DNA of 64,000 nt from Parascedosporium putredinis (taxonomy: Eukaryota; Ascomycota; Sordariomycetes; Microascales; Microascaceae). The notes under the pieces were generated by a model. The model had not been told where the DNA came from and did not search any database. It saw only the letters and a list, made by a program, of their open reading frames with translations. Made by a program: the position numbers and the translations under genes. Below, piece after piece: positions 1 through 13,900 of the stretch; positions within the stretch are counted from its first letter, which is position 1; every line of letters begins with the position of its first letter. The stretch is from positions 558,001-622,000 of the forward strand of contig CASHTG010000009.1 in NCBI GenBank assembly GCA_949357655.1. The letters run 5' to 3'.

Positions 1-7
1 GAGCACA

Positions 8-2733
8 ATGCCTAGTAAGTTTGGCCCCTAGCCTCTCCTTGTCGCTCGGTGGGCGATGGCCCCAATTCCCTACCACCTCTTTAACCCGCCGAGGCAAGCT
101 TTATAATTTCTCGTCCCTAACGCTCCGTCTCTCTCTCATGTAGCCCTCGTTGAAGACTCCTGGATCTCTACTCAGGCCGCGTACGTAGTCGTGTGACTTC
201 TAAATCTAGACCCATTGGAAACACCACCCGCCCTCGAAGCCAATTGACTCCATCGAAAGCTGACACTAGCTCGGAACCTATCTAGGACCCATGGCCTTGA
301 CACCATAAGCGGGTGCTCGATCGCAATTAGTGCGACGTACTACCTGCAGCTGTTCCTCGACAACCCACCTTCCCACGAACCCCTCTTGCCTGCTCTCGGC
401 GGCCTCACGGGTATAGAAGCGCACCTGACCCGCGATCTCGAACGGTTCAAGGAGAATGGGGTTGTCCCGTTCTTCATTTTTGATGGCCAGAGCATGGTGG
501 GCCAGGCCGAGACGGCCGTGAAGCGGGGCCGTATGGCGAACGTCAAGACCGACGAGGCATGGGAGCAGTACTTTGCTAGTAGGGCGGAAGACGCTGTCAA
601 TGCCTTTGGAAGTAATGCCGGTACGTGGTGTCGTTCCTCCTCCTGCTGCCGCTGCTGCTGCTGCTGTTGCCGCCACCACCATCGCCTCCAAGCTGTTCAC
701 TACAGCCTAAGCTAACGTCTTGTCTTTCCCAAACATTTATAGGAGCTTTCCGTGTTCAGTCACTTTACCCTCTCTTGATGAGGCTCCTGAAGAGCAAGGA
801 GTACCACTTCATCGTAGCTCCCTTTAATGCCGCCAGTCAGGTTCGTCAGAAGCTGATTTCCAAGCTACAGGAACTCGTGACACCGAGGCACAACCGCGCT
901 AACCTGTGGGTTTCTACCTGGCTTTTTTCCAGATTGCCTACTTCGAAACGATCGACTCGGACCAAGTCGGCGGTATAATGGGCTCCAACGAGCTTCTCCT
1001 GTATCCCATCCACGACTGCATCATCAAATCGATCGACTGGGAAAAGAAAGAGGTTACGGCCATCTCCAAGAAGGAATTGATCAAGACGCTGAGTGTCACG
1101 GAAGCCATGTTCATTGACGCGCTGCTGATGTCAGGCACTCCATTCCTTCCTACGTTCCCTCCTCTTCAAGACCCACAGGTCACACCCGGTCAGCCGCACA
1201 TCATCCGTGACGCCATCAACATCCTCCGTACGGCGGACAAGGCTGTAGCTAACGTCTGCGCCTCGTTCAATGACATCCTGCAACTCCGAGACAAGGACTG
1301 GCTCGATAAGTACCAGAGGGCGCGGATGGCGGTCAACCACTACATATACATTGCTGAGAATGGCGAGGTCAAGGTTAACGACTTCGACCACCTCACGCGT
1401 GACAACCACGAGTACCTCGGTCTGCAGCTCCCGGGCGAGCTTCTGCATTACATCAACAGAGGACTCATCAGCGCGCGGTTCTCGAGCTGGATAACGCACA
1501 GTCAGATTGTCGTGGAGCCCACCCTAGATGGCGTCTCGTCGCCCGAGTACAGAAAACTCGTTGGGAGCCAGCTAACGAGCGTCAGGGAGCAGGCGTTGGC
1601 CCTCGTGATTCCGCGGCTGCACCGTGGGATCCAACACAAGAAATTACCATGAAGGTTTGGTATGACGACAAATTCTCTTACAAGACCAATCTCCGGTCTA
1701 TCCAGCCATCGCCGGCGCAGGTTGTCAACAGCTGGTTCGTTAAGCCTGAGGAGGTGGAAAAGTTCCCGCCGCCCGCCCAGTCGTCGGCGCTTATCACGTT
1801 TGAGGTTCTCTCGCTCTCGAACCCCGACTTTGTGAAGCACACATTCAACAAGGACAAGTTCATCAGGGGCCTAGACGACAAGGGAACGATTGCTTCGGTT
1901 GCGGTGTGGCGGTTCCTTCACCTCCGAGGCTACGTGGACGACGAGCACTCGTGGACCAGATGGGGTACCGCCCTCGCCACCTCCCTTCTTGCCATTAGGG
2001 AAACGGAACAGAAACTCGGAGATAACGCGTCGCTCGCAGAGGCGGTGCTGGTGGCTTTTGAGCTTATTCGCTACGATCTCCTTAACAGCAAAAACAAGCA
2101 TGAGGAGCTCCACGGCCTCCCTCTTAAGGGGTCGGAGGACGAGAAGAAGAGCCTCCTCCTCATCAGCCGATGTGCGACTTTGCTGAAACTGCGCCACCAG
2201 ACGAACGGGTACACGGGCCCGCTCAACAAGAATCTCCTAGCCTTCCGTTCTCTGTCTTCGGCGGTGCGGGAAGCCAACCGTGACCTGATCGAGGCCATTG
2301 TTGCCTCCATGTTCATTTACGGCCAGTCGAAGCGAGAGCGTGATGACCTGCTCGAGCTTGGTCAGAGGTAGGCCCCCTTTAACTCTTTGTCTTTTCGCCC
2401 AAGGTTTCATTTCCGTCTGTTGAAGCAACTAACCCTCGTCATTCGCAGCCTTCCCTTCCTCACGGATCCCGATATTGCTCTTGGCATCGCAGTTAAGACC
2501 TTCCTCGATGACGACAATGTCAGCGACTCAAAGGAGCAACGAGCCGACCGCATGGCCCAGTTCCCGCAGACGTACGTTCCTTTTGCGACGCACTTTGTCG
2601 AGGATATGCGGACGTGTTACGGGTTCGTCAACGCCTTGTACCAGGGCGTGAGTACTCTTGACAAGGAGGTCTCGGGTGCCGATAAGCATGCCTGGGGAAC
2701 GCGGCGGACTACCTGGCGGCGCGCCCGTTTTAA
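8..2733 (+). CDS. MKT1: Mkt1-family post-transcriptional regulator (XPG-like)
   Basis: Mkt1 is a cytoplasmic protein with a nuclease-like XPG fold that works with Pbp1 in yeast to control translation and stability of selected mRNAs. Six exons are inferred: 8-14, 144-180, 286-620, 743-840, 933-2367, 2449-2733, giving about 732 aa. Recognition rests on the N-terminal XPG-like block (ATYYLQLFLDNPP, then PALGGLTGIEAH and FFIFDGQ), the central DSDQVGGIMGSNELLLYPI block, and the C-terminal KVWYDDKFSYK and YTGPLNKNLLAFR blocks. Two one-base deletions interrupt the frame, at about 1637-1644 and 2692-2697; the second hides the true C-terminus (AADYLAARPF, stop 2731-2733). The first coding exon is only 7 nt, so the start is inferred from splice phase and is less certain than the rest. 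Family assignment is firm. Confidence 0.9.
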
Positions 2734-3869
2734 GGTACAAGCGGGCGTGGTGCGCACATGCGCAATAAGGAAGCATTGTAAAACGGTTAGTTCCTATCTG
2801 GAAGGACGCGTCTTGAAGATGAAAATTGGCATTTGGGGTGGCATCTTATCGCCTTGATGGCGGCAGCATGAAAGTTCTAGGTGATGAGTGGATTCCGCCG
2901 CCTCCCGCCTCCCTTTCTCTTCTGTTAAGCCACAACCGCATCGTGAAACACAGTCAAGCATGGGTTTCCCTTTTTTCTCTTTGTTTTATTGAAGCGCGGC
3001 GTCGAAGGGTTCATCTTCTGCTGTACTGTCTCGGAAAAGTCTTTGAACAGGATCCAAGGCAAGGGGAGACCCGGGACTGTTGTCGATCGAGGGAGGACGT
3101 TGCGCGCTCCTTCACATGGTTTGGGGCAGGGATGAAAGAATAGTCGCTAGGTCGATGGTGTAGGAAGGTCGATAGGTGGGAAACTAGGACGGTAAAGGTG
3201 GCCAAAGTGCTGGTTATACGCCCGGGATCAACTCTGATCGAGAGGTTGTCGGGCAGTTGTCATGACAGCCGTGCTGGCACCAAAACTTTGTTATGCCCGA
3301 GGCTGATGATAAAATAACAAAATATCAACATTGAATTGACGGTGAACTCGCTGTTCCTGCTCGGGCTGTGCGAGAGACCAATTGGTGTTCAGGTTCATCA
3401 TACATGCATGGCCCATGTCAGCAGATCAGTGAAGCTAACTTGTACCATCTGTACCTTCCCCTTTACTCTTTATGTTGGCGATGGACTGAAGGAGTGATCG
3501 ACACATATGGGTTTGTCCAAGTGGCTCAAGGGCCTCATGGGCTTGGGGCGGTAAGATGGCGGTTCCACTCCGGGCCCGACTGCATCTTCCCCACACGTTG
3601 TAGGCCCACCACCGCCGGAGTACCGAGATAAGATAAGCTACAGTGCAGTAACCAGGCGTTGGCGTTGGCGTTGGCAGTGATGGACTTGCACATCTTTTGA
3701 CTTCTTCCTCCCAACAAGACCCCGCGTTTACGAGCCCTCCATCCCACCTCTTTTGATCTCCGCGCACCCTCGGATTGGGGAAGAAAAATCATCTACACTT
3801 ATTCGAGGGTTGGCCGTTCCGTGGATTTGGGTTGTACAGAAAGATACCAGGCAATAGAGTGCCCCCAGG
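2734..3869. other. Intergenic region between MKT1 and the oxygenase gene
   Basis: No coding signal recognised on either strand. It holds the MKT1 3' end and the promoter of the oxygenase gene. A small tandem of the hexamer GGCGTT (three copies) lies at 3655-3675. Nothing else stands out. Confidence 0.6.
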
Positions 3870-5490
3870 ATGCCGTCGACGGCAACCACGGCCACGGCCC
3901 CCATCCCCGTGATTGACCTTGCGGCGGCGGGCAAGTCCGAGCAGGAGATTGCCAAGGAGCTTTGCGATGCCGCCATCGAGCACGGCTTTATCTATATACG
4001 GAGCGAAGGGGTCGATGTGTCGGTAGAAGCCGTCGACAGGGCCTTTGAGATTGTGAGTTGTTTTTCTTGCTTTTTTCCCCAACTCCTTTCCCCTCTCGCT
4101 CGGGCTTAGGATACGAGGGAACCGGAAAAGGCCAGAGGTAAGAGATGTTCTTTTTCTAACGGATTCCGGGACGGGGGTGGGTATGCTAGTCCCGACAGCT
4201 CTTCACCGAGACCCCGGCGGAGGAGATGGAAAAGTGCCGGATTCAGAAGAATAACCGGGGATGGAGCGGGATCCGGAGCGAGACGCTGGATCCAAAGACA
4301 CAAAGGTAGGTCTCGTATCACTCCCCACTCCCCTCACGCCTCACGCCGCTGGGGAGAACATTGTGTTGATTGTGAATACTGCGCTAGTCTGGCGACTTCA
4401 AGGAGTAAGTCTCTTCCAATCCTCTTTTTCGCTTTTCTTCCCAGCGGCCGGAGTACGCGGTCCCGGGCCGCTCTCCTTATCACCAAAGCCGGAAGCATCG
4501 CCATATCCGATGCTTCCAACTCCTATCTATCACCGCCAGTCCCCCTTTTCTACCATTTCTTTTAAAACCGTCTAATAAACCCTTTTAGAGCCTTCAATTT
4601 CGGCGAGTTCCAAAACGGCAAGGCCCAGCAGCCCCTCCCGAGCACGCTCATCCCCCACGAAGCGGAACTCGGCCGGTTCGCGGGAAGCTGTCACGCGTTG
4701 GCGCGGCGCATCCTGCACCTCCTCGGCGTCGGGCTCGAGGTCGACCCGCCGGATTTCTTCCCCTCGGCGCATCAGAGCGAAAAGGGTCCCTCGGGCACCA
4801 CTCTCCGCTTCCTGCATTACCCTTCTCTCAAGGGCGTGGATGTCCCGGCGGACGACTCGATCCGCGCCGGCGCCCATTCGGACTACGGCAGCGTGACGGT
4901 ACGAGTGCCCCCATCCTCCTCTGCGTTTCCCCCCTTTTCCATGTCCCTACACAATGTTCGCACGCACGAAAAAAACCAACCCAAAAAAAAAAAAGCATCC
5001 CCTATCCTAACCGTTGAACCGTAGCTTCTCTTCCGCCTCCCCAAACAAGCCGGCCTCCAAGTCCTATCGCCAACCTCGACCTGGCTCCCCGTCCCCGTGC
5101 AGCCCCCTCCACTGCCTCCGATACCGCGCCCCCGATCCTCGTCAACGTCGGCGACCTACTCTCCTACTGGACCAACGGGCTCTTGCGGAGCACAGTCCAC
5201 CGCGTCGCTCTCCCCTCGTCCTCGTCGTCGTCGTCGGCCGGCACCGAGGAGACCGACGCCGTAGGGGTCCCGGAGGGCGAGGGGTACGACGGGGACAGGT
5301 ACTCGATTGCATTTTTGTGCATCCCGTCGGAACGGCTAAGCTGGAACCCGTGCCGAGCGACGTTGTGAGGAGGAGGGTAGGGGATGGAAAGGGTGCTGGC
5401 GCGGGGCGGGACGGCGCAAAGGTTGTGACTGCTGATGAACACCTGCAGATGAGGTTGAGGGCGAGTTACTTGGACCTGTATAAAGACTGA
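3870..5490 (+). CDS. 2-oxoglutarate/Fe(II)-dependent oxygenase, isopenicillin N synthase-like
   Basis: A DIOX_N plus 2OG-FeII_Oxy protein of about 364 aa, the usual family length. Exons inferred: 3870-4052, 4190-4305, 4388-4404, 4589-4898, 5025-5490. The N-terminal block PIPVIDL opens the family fold; NNRGWSG and GDFKEAFNFGEF are typical of fungal members. The iron ligands are visible as the HxD pair in AHSDYGSVT and the distal His in STVHRVALP; RYS looks like the RxS motif that binds 2-oxoglutarate. Two one-base deletions (about 5103-5107 and 5334) split the last exon, and a third base seems to be missing at the exon 2/exon 3 junction near 4305. The substrate cannot be told from sequence; relatives include secondary-metabolite, thymine and gibberellin oxidases. 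No biosynthetic cluster surrounds it. Confidence 0.85.
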
Positions 5491-6817
5491 AAAGGTGGAG
5501 AACCGCTTGTCCCGTTCTAACCTTCTTACCCCTTGAATATACAAGGCATAAGATATATAGCCAGAGGAATATTATGATAGAAGCTTAAAGAGACGTCTAA
5601 CCCACTATTATTTCACGTTCTGGGTTCTCTGCGTTTCCCTCACCCCTCAGATCGGACTACGTTTCAACCTCGAGTCTTTAGAAAAACAGTAATGATATAT
5701 TGAAGCCCTCTTTTTGATGATAAAGGAGGAGATGCAACTTCCGCAGCCATCGCAAGTAATCACATTTACACACATGAATATGATTCTTCTCAAATGTCGG
5801 TAAAAGAGGGGAGAAAAGGATCTACCGCTTCCTCCCCCTCGGCTCTTTTTGCTATAAGCTAGTATACTCGACACTAGAGAAGATAAGTAGTAGAAGAATG
5901 AGGGTGGTAGATGAACTCGCATTTCGCGATCGCCGCGCTTCGGTATCACGACGTGTCGATCACGTCGGGCCTAGAAGCGTCTTCTGAAACCCGAGACTCG
6001 TTCTCTTATAGCCCTCGCCTCGATCCCGTTAGAAATAAGAATGGCAAGGGAACAGAGGGAGAAAATATCTCCGTTCGTCCCTCCCTTGCCGGAGGAATGT
6101 TTTGACAGAAGAAGAAAGAGAGAAACTGGGAGGAGAGCTTGGTTTTTGCCCATTGCAAGAGCACTCTTTATCTTTTTCGTATTTTCTTTTCTACACATGT
6201 TGATGGACGGGTCAGGCAGAGGAAATGGGGAAAAGAAGAGGATTTCAAAAGATAATAAATTTTCCACAAGAAAAGAAATTGTGTACCATTGGTATCTCGG
6301 CTCTGTTCCGTTTCCTCCCTCCTCCTCGTCCCCCTTCGTAACCCCTCTATTCCTCCCCGCCCCCGGCTCTAATTCTTTGTCTGCTCCTCCTCGGCTGGTA
6401 TTAAAATTCAATCACCTTCGCAACACGAGGAAGACCAAGTCGTGTGAGAAAGAAAAAAATAGTAGTAAAAGAACATTAAGAGAAATAAAAGAGGAAGTAG
6501 AGGGTTGGAAGTCAAGGGGAAACAAAGAGGGGGAGTAAAACATTCTTTACACGAAGCCATCTTTGTCACCACTTGTTTTTCTTCTGCCTCCTTTCCTCCC
6601 TTATTTGTACCCTGGATTTTCTTCCCTCCTTCTTTTTTGTTTCTCTCGCTCTAGTGGGGAAAAAAGAAAAGGCAGCTTCACTGCCGGCAAAAAGTCCCGC
6701 GCGTCGAATGCTTGCCCCCATGTGAAAGACGAGATGTGTAAAAAGAGAAGAAAAAGGCTCCGCAAAGAGAAATAAAAAAAAAAAACATCATGTCGGTCAC
6801 GTCATGTCGACCTCCGT
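5491..6817. other. Intergenic region, convergent 3' ends
   Basis: Lies between the convergent oxygenase and ferritin-like genes. It is rich in purine and pyrimidine tracts (for example 6410-6540 and 6760-6786) that make spurious open frames. No gene recognised. Confidence 0.6.
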
Positions 6818-7909
6818 TTAGGAGACGACGATGGGAACGGGACCGGCCATGATGCTCTCCTCAGTGACGGTGCCGTCGAGGGGCGCGCTGTTGACGAGAG
6901 CGACGTAGGTGATGCCGCCAAGGTTCTGGGGAACGGTACAAGCACCGGCGGTGTCGAGCTGAGCGAAGGCGACACCGTTGGGCTGGAGACCGCCAGAGAT
7001 GAAGGCGCAGTGGGTGGACTGGGCGAGGGTATCGGCCTGGAAGACCATCTGCGAGTTGATGGCGACGGCCTGGCCGGCGGCGGGCTGGACCTGGGTGAGG
7101 GTGGGGAAGGGCTGGATGGCAAGGTTGGAGCCTTCGGGGCAAGAGACGATGAAGGGGATGGCGAGCGAGGCGGCCATACGGGGGTGAGGGCAGCGTCGAA
7201 AGCCTGGGGAACGGGGACCTGAGCCTGAATGGTCCTGGTCAGGGTCTGGTGGCGGGCCTCGACGGTCAGGATGGAGCCGGCGGCGGTGAGGATACCGGCG
7301 TCAGCAACGAGCTGGGCAGCACCGAGGTAGGCGCCGACACCGACGTTCTCGAGAATGGCGGCGAGCTGGATCATGCCGGCGGCATCGGTGAAGGGAACTG
7401 GTACTGGCAGGGCTGGACGGGGCTGGCACCGGCCTGGGCAATGGCGCCCTGGAGGAAAGAGGCGTGGGAGAACTCGGTGGCGCCGACCTCGACGAGAGCC
7501 TGGATCTGCTGGTCGGTGAGGCCAATAGCACGGAAGGCCTCGGGGCCAAGCTGGGCAATACCCTGCTGGTAGAAAGTAGCCTCGAGCCACTCAAGGGTGA
7601 GGGCACTATACACGGGGGTGGAAAACCACTTGTTAGCTTCGAGTTCCTGACAAAGAAAGGCTGAACCCAATAACCATCCATGCTCCCTGCTCCCTGCTCT
7701 TGCCCTTGCCAAACGCTCCCCCTTCTCTTTCGCCTCTTGCCCCACCATCCCATTCGCTGATTAAGACATGTCGTGTAGACAACTTACAAGTTGAGGATAT
7801 CTAGATCGGTCAAGCCGGCGGCGGCCTGGGGGTTGGCCTGACGCTTCATGTTGCCCATGGGGAAGGCGGAAGCCGCAGCGACCAAGCACGCAATGACGGA
7901 AGCCTTCAT
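6818..7909 (-). CDS. Secreted ferritin-like (Rds1-type) protein
   Basis: Two exons (7788-7909 and 6818-7605) with a 182-bp intron encode about 303 aa. Residues 1-16 form a clear signal peptide (MKASVIACLVAAASAF), followed by a short linker. The ferritin-like domain starts at the splice junction with ALTLEWLEATFYQQG and continues with ATEFSHASFL, LENVGVGAYLGAA and TVEARHQTL. These give two Glu plus ExxH pairs, as expected for a diiron four-helix bundle. The C-terminal third (from about residue 190) has Cys residues and resembles other secreted Rds1-like proteins. The biochemical role of the family is not settled; stress- and nutrient-responsive expression is known for relatives. Two one-base deletions interrupt the frame (about 7393-7395 and 7180-7184). 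The intron acceptor was chosen because it joins ILNF to ALTLEWLEA as in relatives. Confidence 0.85.
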
Positions 7910-10900
7910 TTTGTCTGGTGGGTTTCTCGGAAAGAGGTGTGGAAGAGAAGAATTGTCTTTTTGTCGGAAACGAGAGAATCGAATCGAAAATGCAAATCCA
8001 GCCGCCTGGGACTATGGAATTGGGTCGAAAAGAAGAAGAGAAAAATTAACAGATAAAAAGGGGATTAGACAAAAGACCACTAGGGTTGCTGCTGTTATGG
8101 AAATGAAAGTGAATGGGAGTATGTACGAAAAGACGTGATCCCAGGGGAGGAAAGCAGACCAGCGCTTTTGGTATAGAACAAACAACAACGAGTGGGAAGA
8201 AGAGAAACGTGGATGGAGGGAAAGAGTGAAAAACCAAGAAAGCACGAGAGAGAAAGAAGAAGGGGGAAGAGGAGAAGAAAAAGGAATCGAGAAAGCGGAT
8301 CAGACGCCAAGGTGTGAGCTCAGTTCAGCATGGGAAACGAAAAGAAACTACGGGACAAGGCAAAGGCCCTCCCAGGGGATCCACGATCCGGCTTGCCAAG
8401 AAACCGGGACGGCTTGAACCAGATACAGCACCTCGAGGATACAAGGGGGCATCGGACTCTGTCAGAGGGCTGGGATTCCTGTGCAGAGACGAGGCATCAC
8501 TGGCTAGGCATGTTACGGCAAGTCGTCATTCCGTGGCCGGTTCCAACGGAAAAGCTCCATGCAACGCACACACCCAAGCGTCAAGGGACATTTCAGGGAG
8601 GGGAGAGAAAGGGGTTTCCGGGACAAGGAAGCGGAGCCTGGCTTGGTACCGGAGGGGCAGGAGTCGGAGGGCTAAGGAACCGCCAGGAGTTGGGGGTTTG
8701 AGGTATCCGGTACGTGATTGAGCCTCAAGTCTGGCGGCAGCAAAGGGGACAGGCCAAGCAGCCAAACGGAGGAGGGTGGGGTGGGAGTTTGCCCCCATGT
8801 CGAGGTTGATGTCCACGTCCAAGAGGAAGAAGGGGGACAGGGGTGTGTGTGTTTGGGAATTGCAGGTATTATTATGGGGGACAAGGGACAGAAAAGAAGG
8901 TTAAGCACATCTCACCTTCAGATGGCAGTCAGTCGGGGGCCTGCGACTCGAGGATGCACATGGACTTTGTTTCGTTTCCCGGCCAGGGGTTGGTCGGTGC
9001 GCACGTCACTTGTGTCTAGATCCCATCAGTGAAGAACATTGAAGAAAAAAGAGCCCTGCCAAATGCAATCATTACGGCGAAGCGTAGTCCACTCGATCAC
9101 CAATACCCATCTCTGCACGAAAGAAGGCAATTTTCAGGTAAAGAAAAACCAAAAAACAAAACAAAATCTCATACAAAGAGAAGGAATAAACCTCTTGGGC
9201 ACCTGGTTTCCGACGGCGAACCGCATCCTTAGGGGCGAAGGGGAGCACAGGTGAGTGGGGGACGGAGACATTGGAAAGACGGAAACAATTGTCCGGAAAA
9301 TAAGGTAAAAAGAAAGCCCCAATTCCCAACGCCATGCGAGGCGGAAGAAAGACGAAGGAAGCAAAAGAAAGAAAGGAAAAAAAGTAAACCCCACCTCATA
9401 AGCCTCTTGTGTCAAACGGCAGGCGAGCATCCATCTCTGTTCCACGACCGGATCGAGTTGACGCCAGGGGTCCGAACCAATCGTGGCGGGTGCCTTGAAT
9501 GGACGGGAAAACCGCACCGCCAAACGCAGCAGCCGTAGAAGTTTTGATGGATTTAGAGTTGGGAGATGGGACGGATCAAATTGAGAGACGAGCTGCAACT
9601 CAAAACAGTCCTCCCGGCAAGGGGTGGAATGGAGGGGTGTGCATCGAGAGACGGATGAGCAGGAAAGAGAGCGAGAGAATGAGAGGGACAGACACGCACG
9701 TACAAGCCAGCAAGTCATGTACATAGAGAGACCACGATGTTGTGTGCGTGTGTGTACCTCGGTATGTGTGTGGAGCGAGACCTCGAAGGAAAAGCCTGGA
9801 CCAGTCTTTTTTTCCTTTTCTGTGACACGGGAATCTTCAAGAATCCCCTCTGTCTGGTAATCTTGCGAGTACAACTCTCAATTGTCGAAGCTGAATAGGA
9901 GCTTCCGGGGAGAAAAGCTTAAAGAACCAATTTGAAGATGAAGCACGCAGGGTCCTCGGAAGGATTGGCAGGAGCTGTTAGAGAGGTACCGACACCCACG
10001 CTCGCTCCTGGCCAGACACCTCGTGAACAGGGCCGAGAAGAGAAGGGGCATCGAAGCCTCCTACCTGATAATTCAGTGCTTGGAGCCCACAGTTTTGTCG
10101 CATCGAGGCAAGACTCACTCCATTGTACCTTCCTAACATTTATGGACCAAGGAATGAGAAACATCGGAGGCAGGTACGGTGCGCACGGGGCAAGGAGCGC
10201 CTCAGACACCCTCTCGTGGGGCCCCACCCCGGACGGGATCCCTTCCAAGATGCACTGAAATCGCAGGAACCGGTGCCTTCCCTTCCCCCTTGTCACGGTT
10301 GCGCGTGTCCCGAAACGCTCCTGACACACGCAAATTGTCGCAGACCCTTGACCTGATTCGCTCCCGGTCCCCGGCTCTGTGCAGCGCCGCCGCAGCAACC
10401 CCAACCTTTTTTGCATTGCGCTAAAGAAGACGTGCCGTTTGGCTCCCACCACCAAAATTCCCCATCTTACACTAGATTCCGGGAACTAACTTTTGGGGCT
10501 TTCTCGGACCTGCCATCAACCATGACTACTCGAGTATCAAATGCGAGCTAGCGCCATCGCCGAAGCATCCTCTTCGATAGAAAGTTTCCTTCTATCCTCC
10601 TTGGAGAGGTTGCATTTGTTTTCTGAGAGTTAGAGAGCCGAATAGAGACACCGGCGATAGATGTCCATGTTCAAATGGGTTCAACAAAAGGAGCACGTTT
10701 TTTATTCTATTTTATCGAATTTCCTCTTTTACCCTTTCCTTATTGTTCTCGCGACGGTCCGATGCTAAACCTTGAGTCTGGCTTGATAACAAACTCTGCG
10801 AACCGGGGGTTTGTCGCCTTTGTGTTTGGGCAGAAAAGGCTAAATTGTCCCCAAGCGACAGCGTTGCTTTATTCATCCTTTACCCACCTACCTCGATACC

Positions 10901-13900
10901 CGAGTCCCCCTTTCCTCCCTCGCTTCGCAGTTTTGGGAGTAATATCAACGCAGACGAACCCGAGCGGCAAGGACAAATGACCCCCAATCTTACTCTTTGT
11001 CATGCAGTCTCCGTTTGGCGACTGGTCCCCGCCAAGGGCTCAACCGCCGCCGGGGTTCGAACAACGAGGCTTAGCAAAGTGGTATCGCCCTCTTCTCGTC
11101 CGCCTGTCGTCGCCCGTGCAGTGGCGGCAATTGCAGGGGGCGAGGCCGATTCGAGTTCTAGGCTTCTAGGGAAGATGTCACCTCCCATTCCAGCTTCGAA
11201 GTATGACAGGGGCAGCACAAGCTCGAGGCCTTCTCTGACAGATGGACACGAGTTTTAAGCCAAGCTCAGCGCGAAGGAATATCAGAGCCCCGCTGAATGT
11301 TTGACCAAAGGCACCGGCGCTTTATTCCATGATTTGAGGAGGATTTTTTTCCCTTTCTTTTTCTCCTCGCTCCACATGTTGAACCCGAATTGTTCTGTTT
11401 TACTCTGTTCGGCCATTCTTCTCTTTCTATTCCCCTTTTCTCTTTTCCCACCTCTCCTTCGATCTACATCTTACTTACCATGTGGGTCCTTCATCTGTGG
11501 TTGATAAGCTGGCTCTCGTGAAACGCTCCCCAAAAGCCTCCTTTCTCGGCGATATCCCCTTCGCCCCTAGCTCTCTATACTCTCAGGTACCCCACCCCGC
11601 TCGGGACTTCCCATTGAGCTTTATCCTCATATTTGATCCTAGATCTCTGTGCTACGTTGTGGCTGAAAGTTTTGGCCATCGCCCGCTGTGCTCGGTATTG
11701 AAGGGACTAGGCACATTAGAGCTGTCAAGAGTACTGTCCCCTGTCCCCCTCATGCCTCTCAGTTGCTCATCTCTTGGAATCTTGATACCACTTGCTGTCC
11801 CTTGCTCTGTTTCTCGTGATGAGGGTGAAAAGTCATGGAAGGTCTGGGGTCCGCTAAGATAGAATTCGCACAAGTTCACTCCTGCGCTCAAACCCCTAGT
11901 GCTCGTGGGCCTGAAGGAGGTAGATCCGTCCCGCAAATCATAGAATGCCAGATGATGGGTGGCTTGCATACAAATGTGCCGTTTGATGCGATGATGTCCG
12001 TGTAAGCTGGTGCCCTCGCTCACATGCTCGCAAGCTCCAGAGAGAGAGAGATGGTGCGTGCGTGCGTGCGTGCGTGTGCGTGTGTGTGTTAGATAGAGAG
12101 ACGTATACCAGAGAATCAAAGTCAGAACAATTGAACTAGTCCCAGGCAAAGGCCCTTGCTACCAAAACCGATAAGCCTGATCCATCACCTCTCACACATC
12201 ACCGCGCATCGTCCGCCCGATCAGCCATCTAGCTCATCATGCACTTCCCCTCCAAAAGGAACAAGGATAGATGGTGAGGGGGCCATAAAGAAACACTTTA
12301 GATCCTAGCTACTGCTTTCTCTATTGTCTGTCCCTGTCCGCCATGGCACCTCACACGCGCGCCGCATCCGCGGGTCATCTTGAGTTCCATATAAAGAACG
12401 AAGATGAAAGAAAGAAAGCAATATAGATCTTATCAGCACCCGTGTAACAAGAAACCCCAACAGCCTCGTCCGCCGGTTTCTCTCTTCTCCGTTCTCTTCC
12501 GTCCTTTAACACGGCACACGCGAGCCCCTCCATCGCGCCTGTCCCCCTTCTGCACAAGCACGATTTTCTATTGACGAACGGGGGAAAAAAGGAAAAAGAA
12601 AAGAACAATGGCAGCTTAACGCCAGGTCACCGGCCTCCGCCAAATGTTCCACCTCCATGAACACGGAGAGGCTAAAAGGGAAACCGGCGAAATGTGACAG
12701 CAGTTCCTCGGATCCCCGTGCGTGCGGTCCCTCCCCCTCCTTTTGCCCTTGTGCGTATGATAATCTTCCAGTCTTTTGAATCGTAGATCCCACCGAAGAT
12801 CCAGCAGGCACAAGACACAGCCTGAATTCTTCCACGTCGCACATTGCCTTTGCTTCTTCTACTTCCTTCCTCTTTCTCTTGCGAAGCCTTCAAAGTGCAC
12901 AGTACCCTCCTCCCTCTTCTACTCGGCCCTTGCCCCCGTGGTCTCTCGTACATTTGTTCATCTCTTATCCCTCCCGTTCCTTCTTGCTCCTTTATAAGCC
13001 CCCCTCTAGGCTATAGCAGCCTCGTCGGAGGCCGGTTAGACGGGTACGTACTTACATTGGATGCTTACCAACCTCGGCGGCGGATTCTTGGCGCGTTGCG
13101 GCTCTGCTCAATCCCGTGAAAAGGCGGGAATGCTAAGACGGGGCGAGAGGCCCGGAACAGTGCTCCATCATGACCCTTGATAGATTTTCGCGCCTTTTCT
13201 AGCTCTAAGGTGTGCACGATTGGCTTTGAGTCAAAACGTTTCCTGCCTTGGGCGAGTAAGCCGGTCCCGTCTATCCCTTGATCTCGGCCCTCTTCCATCT
13301 CGCAGCCCTCTTGCTCATCCAGAACAAACTCCTGGACGAGAGTGTGAGGTACAGAGCAATATATATGTCTCACTTGGTCGGGAGCCAAGCTCTTCCGCGT
13401 CCCGAACATCATCAGTAACGGGAAAACGTCAACTTTATTAAAAACCTCCTGTTTATTATTAGCAACCGGTGTATCGTACTCTTATCCCCTTTTGCTAAAC
13501 TCTCTCGTCTCCCTCGCTCCTTCATCCCATGGCCCTAACTATCAATCTTCTCTTTACGGCAGCTTCTCTCTCACTCGTATAGGCCCACGCGTTCTGTACC
13601 CCTTCCCCGGCAAGCCCATGCATGTAAATGTCTAGGAGCCCAAGCGGTTTGGGCCCGGCCTCCGTCCTCAACAATTAATAAGGTAAAAATAAGATAAACA
13701 ACATGGCTTCCATATCGTATACTCCTCAGCTCCTCAGTCAGCCTGGTGCCCCTTGGCTATCAGCCCACGCCTTTCCTTCTCCACAATCTCCACTCGTGTA
13801 TCTTTTCTCTTGCTCCACCAACTTCCACCCCGTTTCTATTTTGATGACGTTTTCCCCTCCCCCACTTCAAAGGCGCCGGTAGCAAATGTAGATATTGATG

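Noticed and set aside
3870..7909. A secondary-metabolite gene cluster around the oxygenase
   Set aside because: No synthase, transporter, P450 or pathway regulator is next to it; its neighbours are MKT1 and a ferritin-like gene.
9134..9874. 246-codon minus-strand frame
   Set aside because: Low-complexity Ser/Leu/Phe from pyrimidine-rich DNA, with no motif or splice context.
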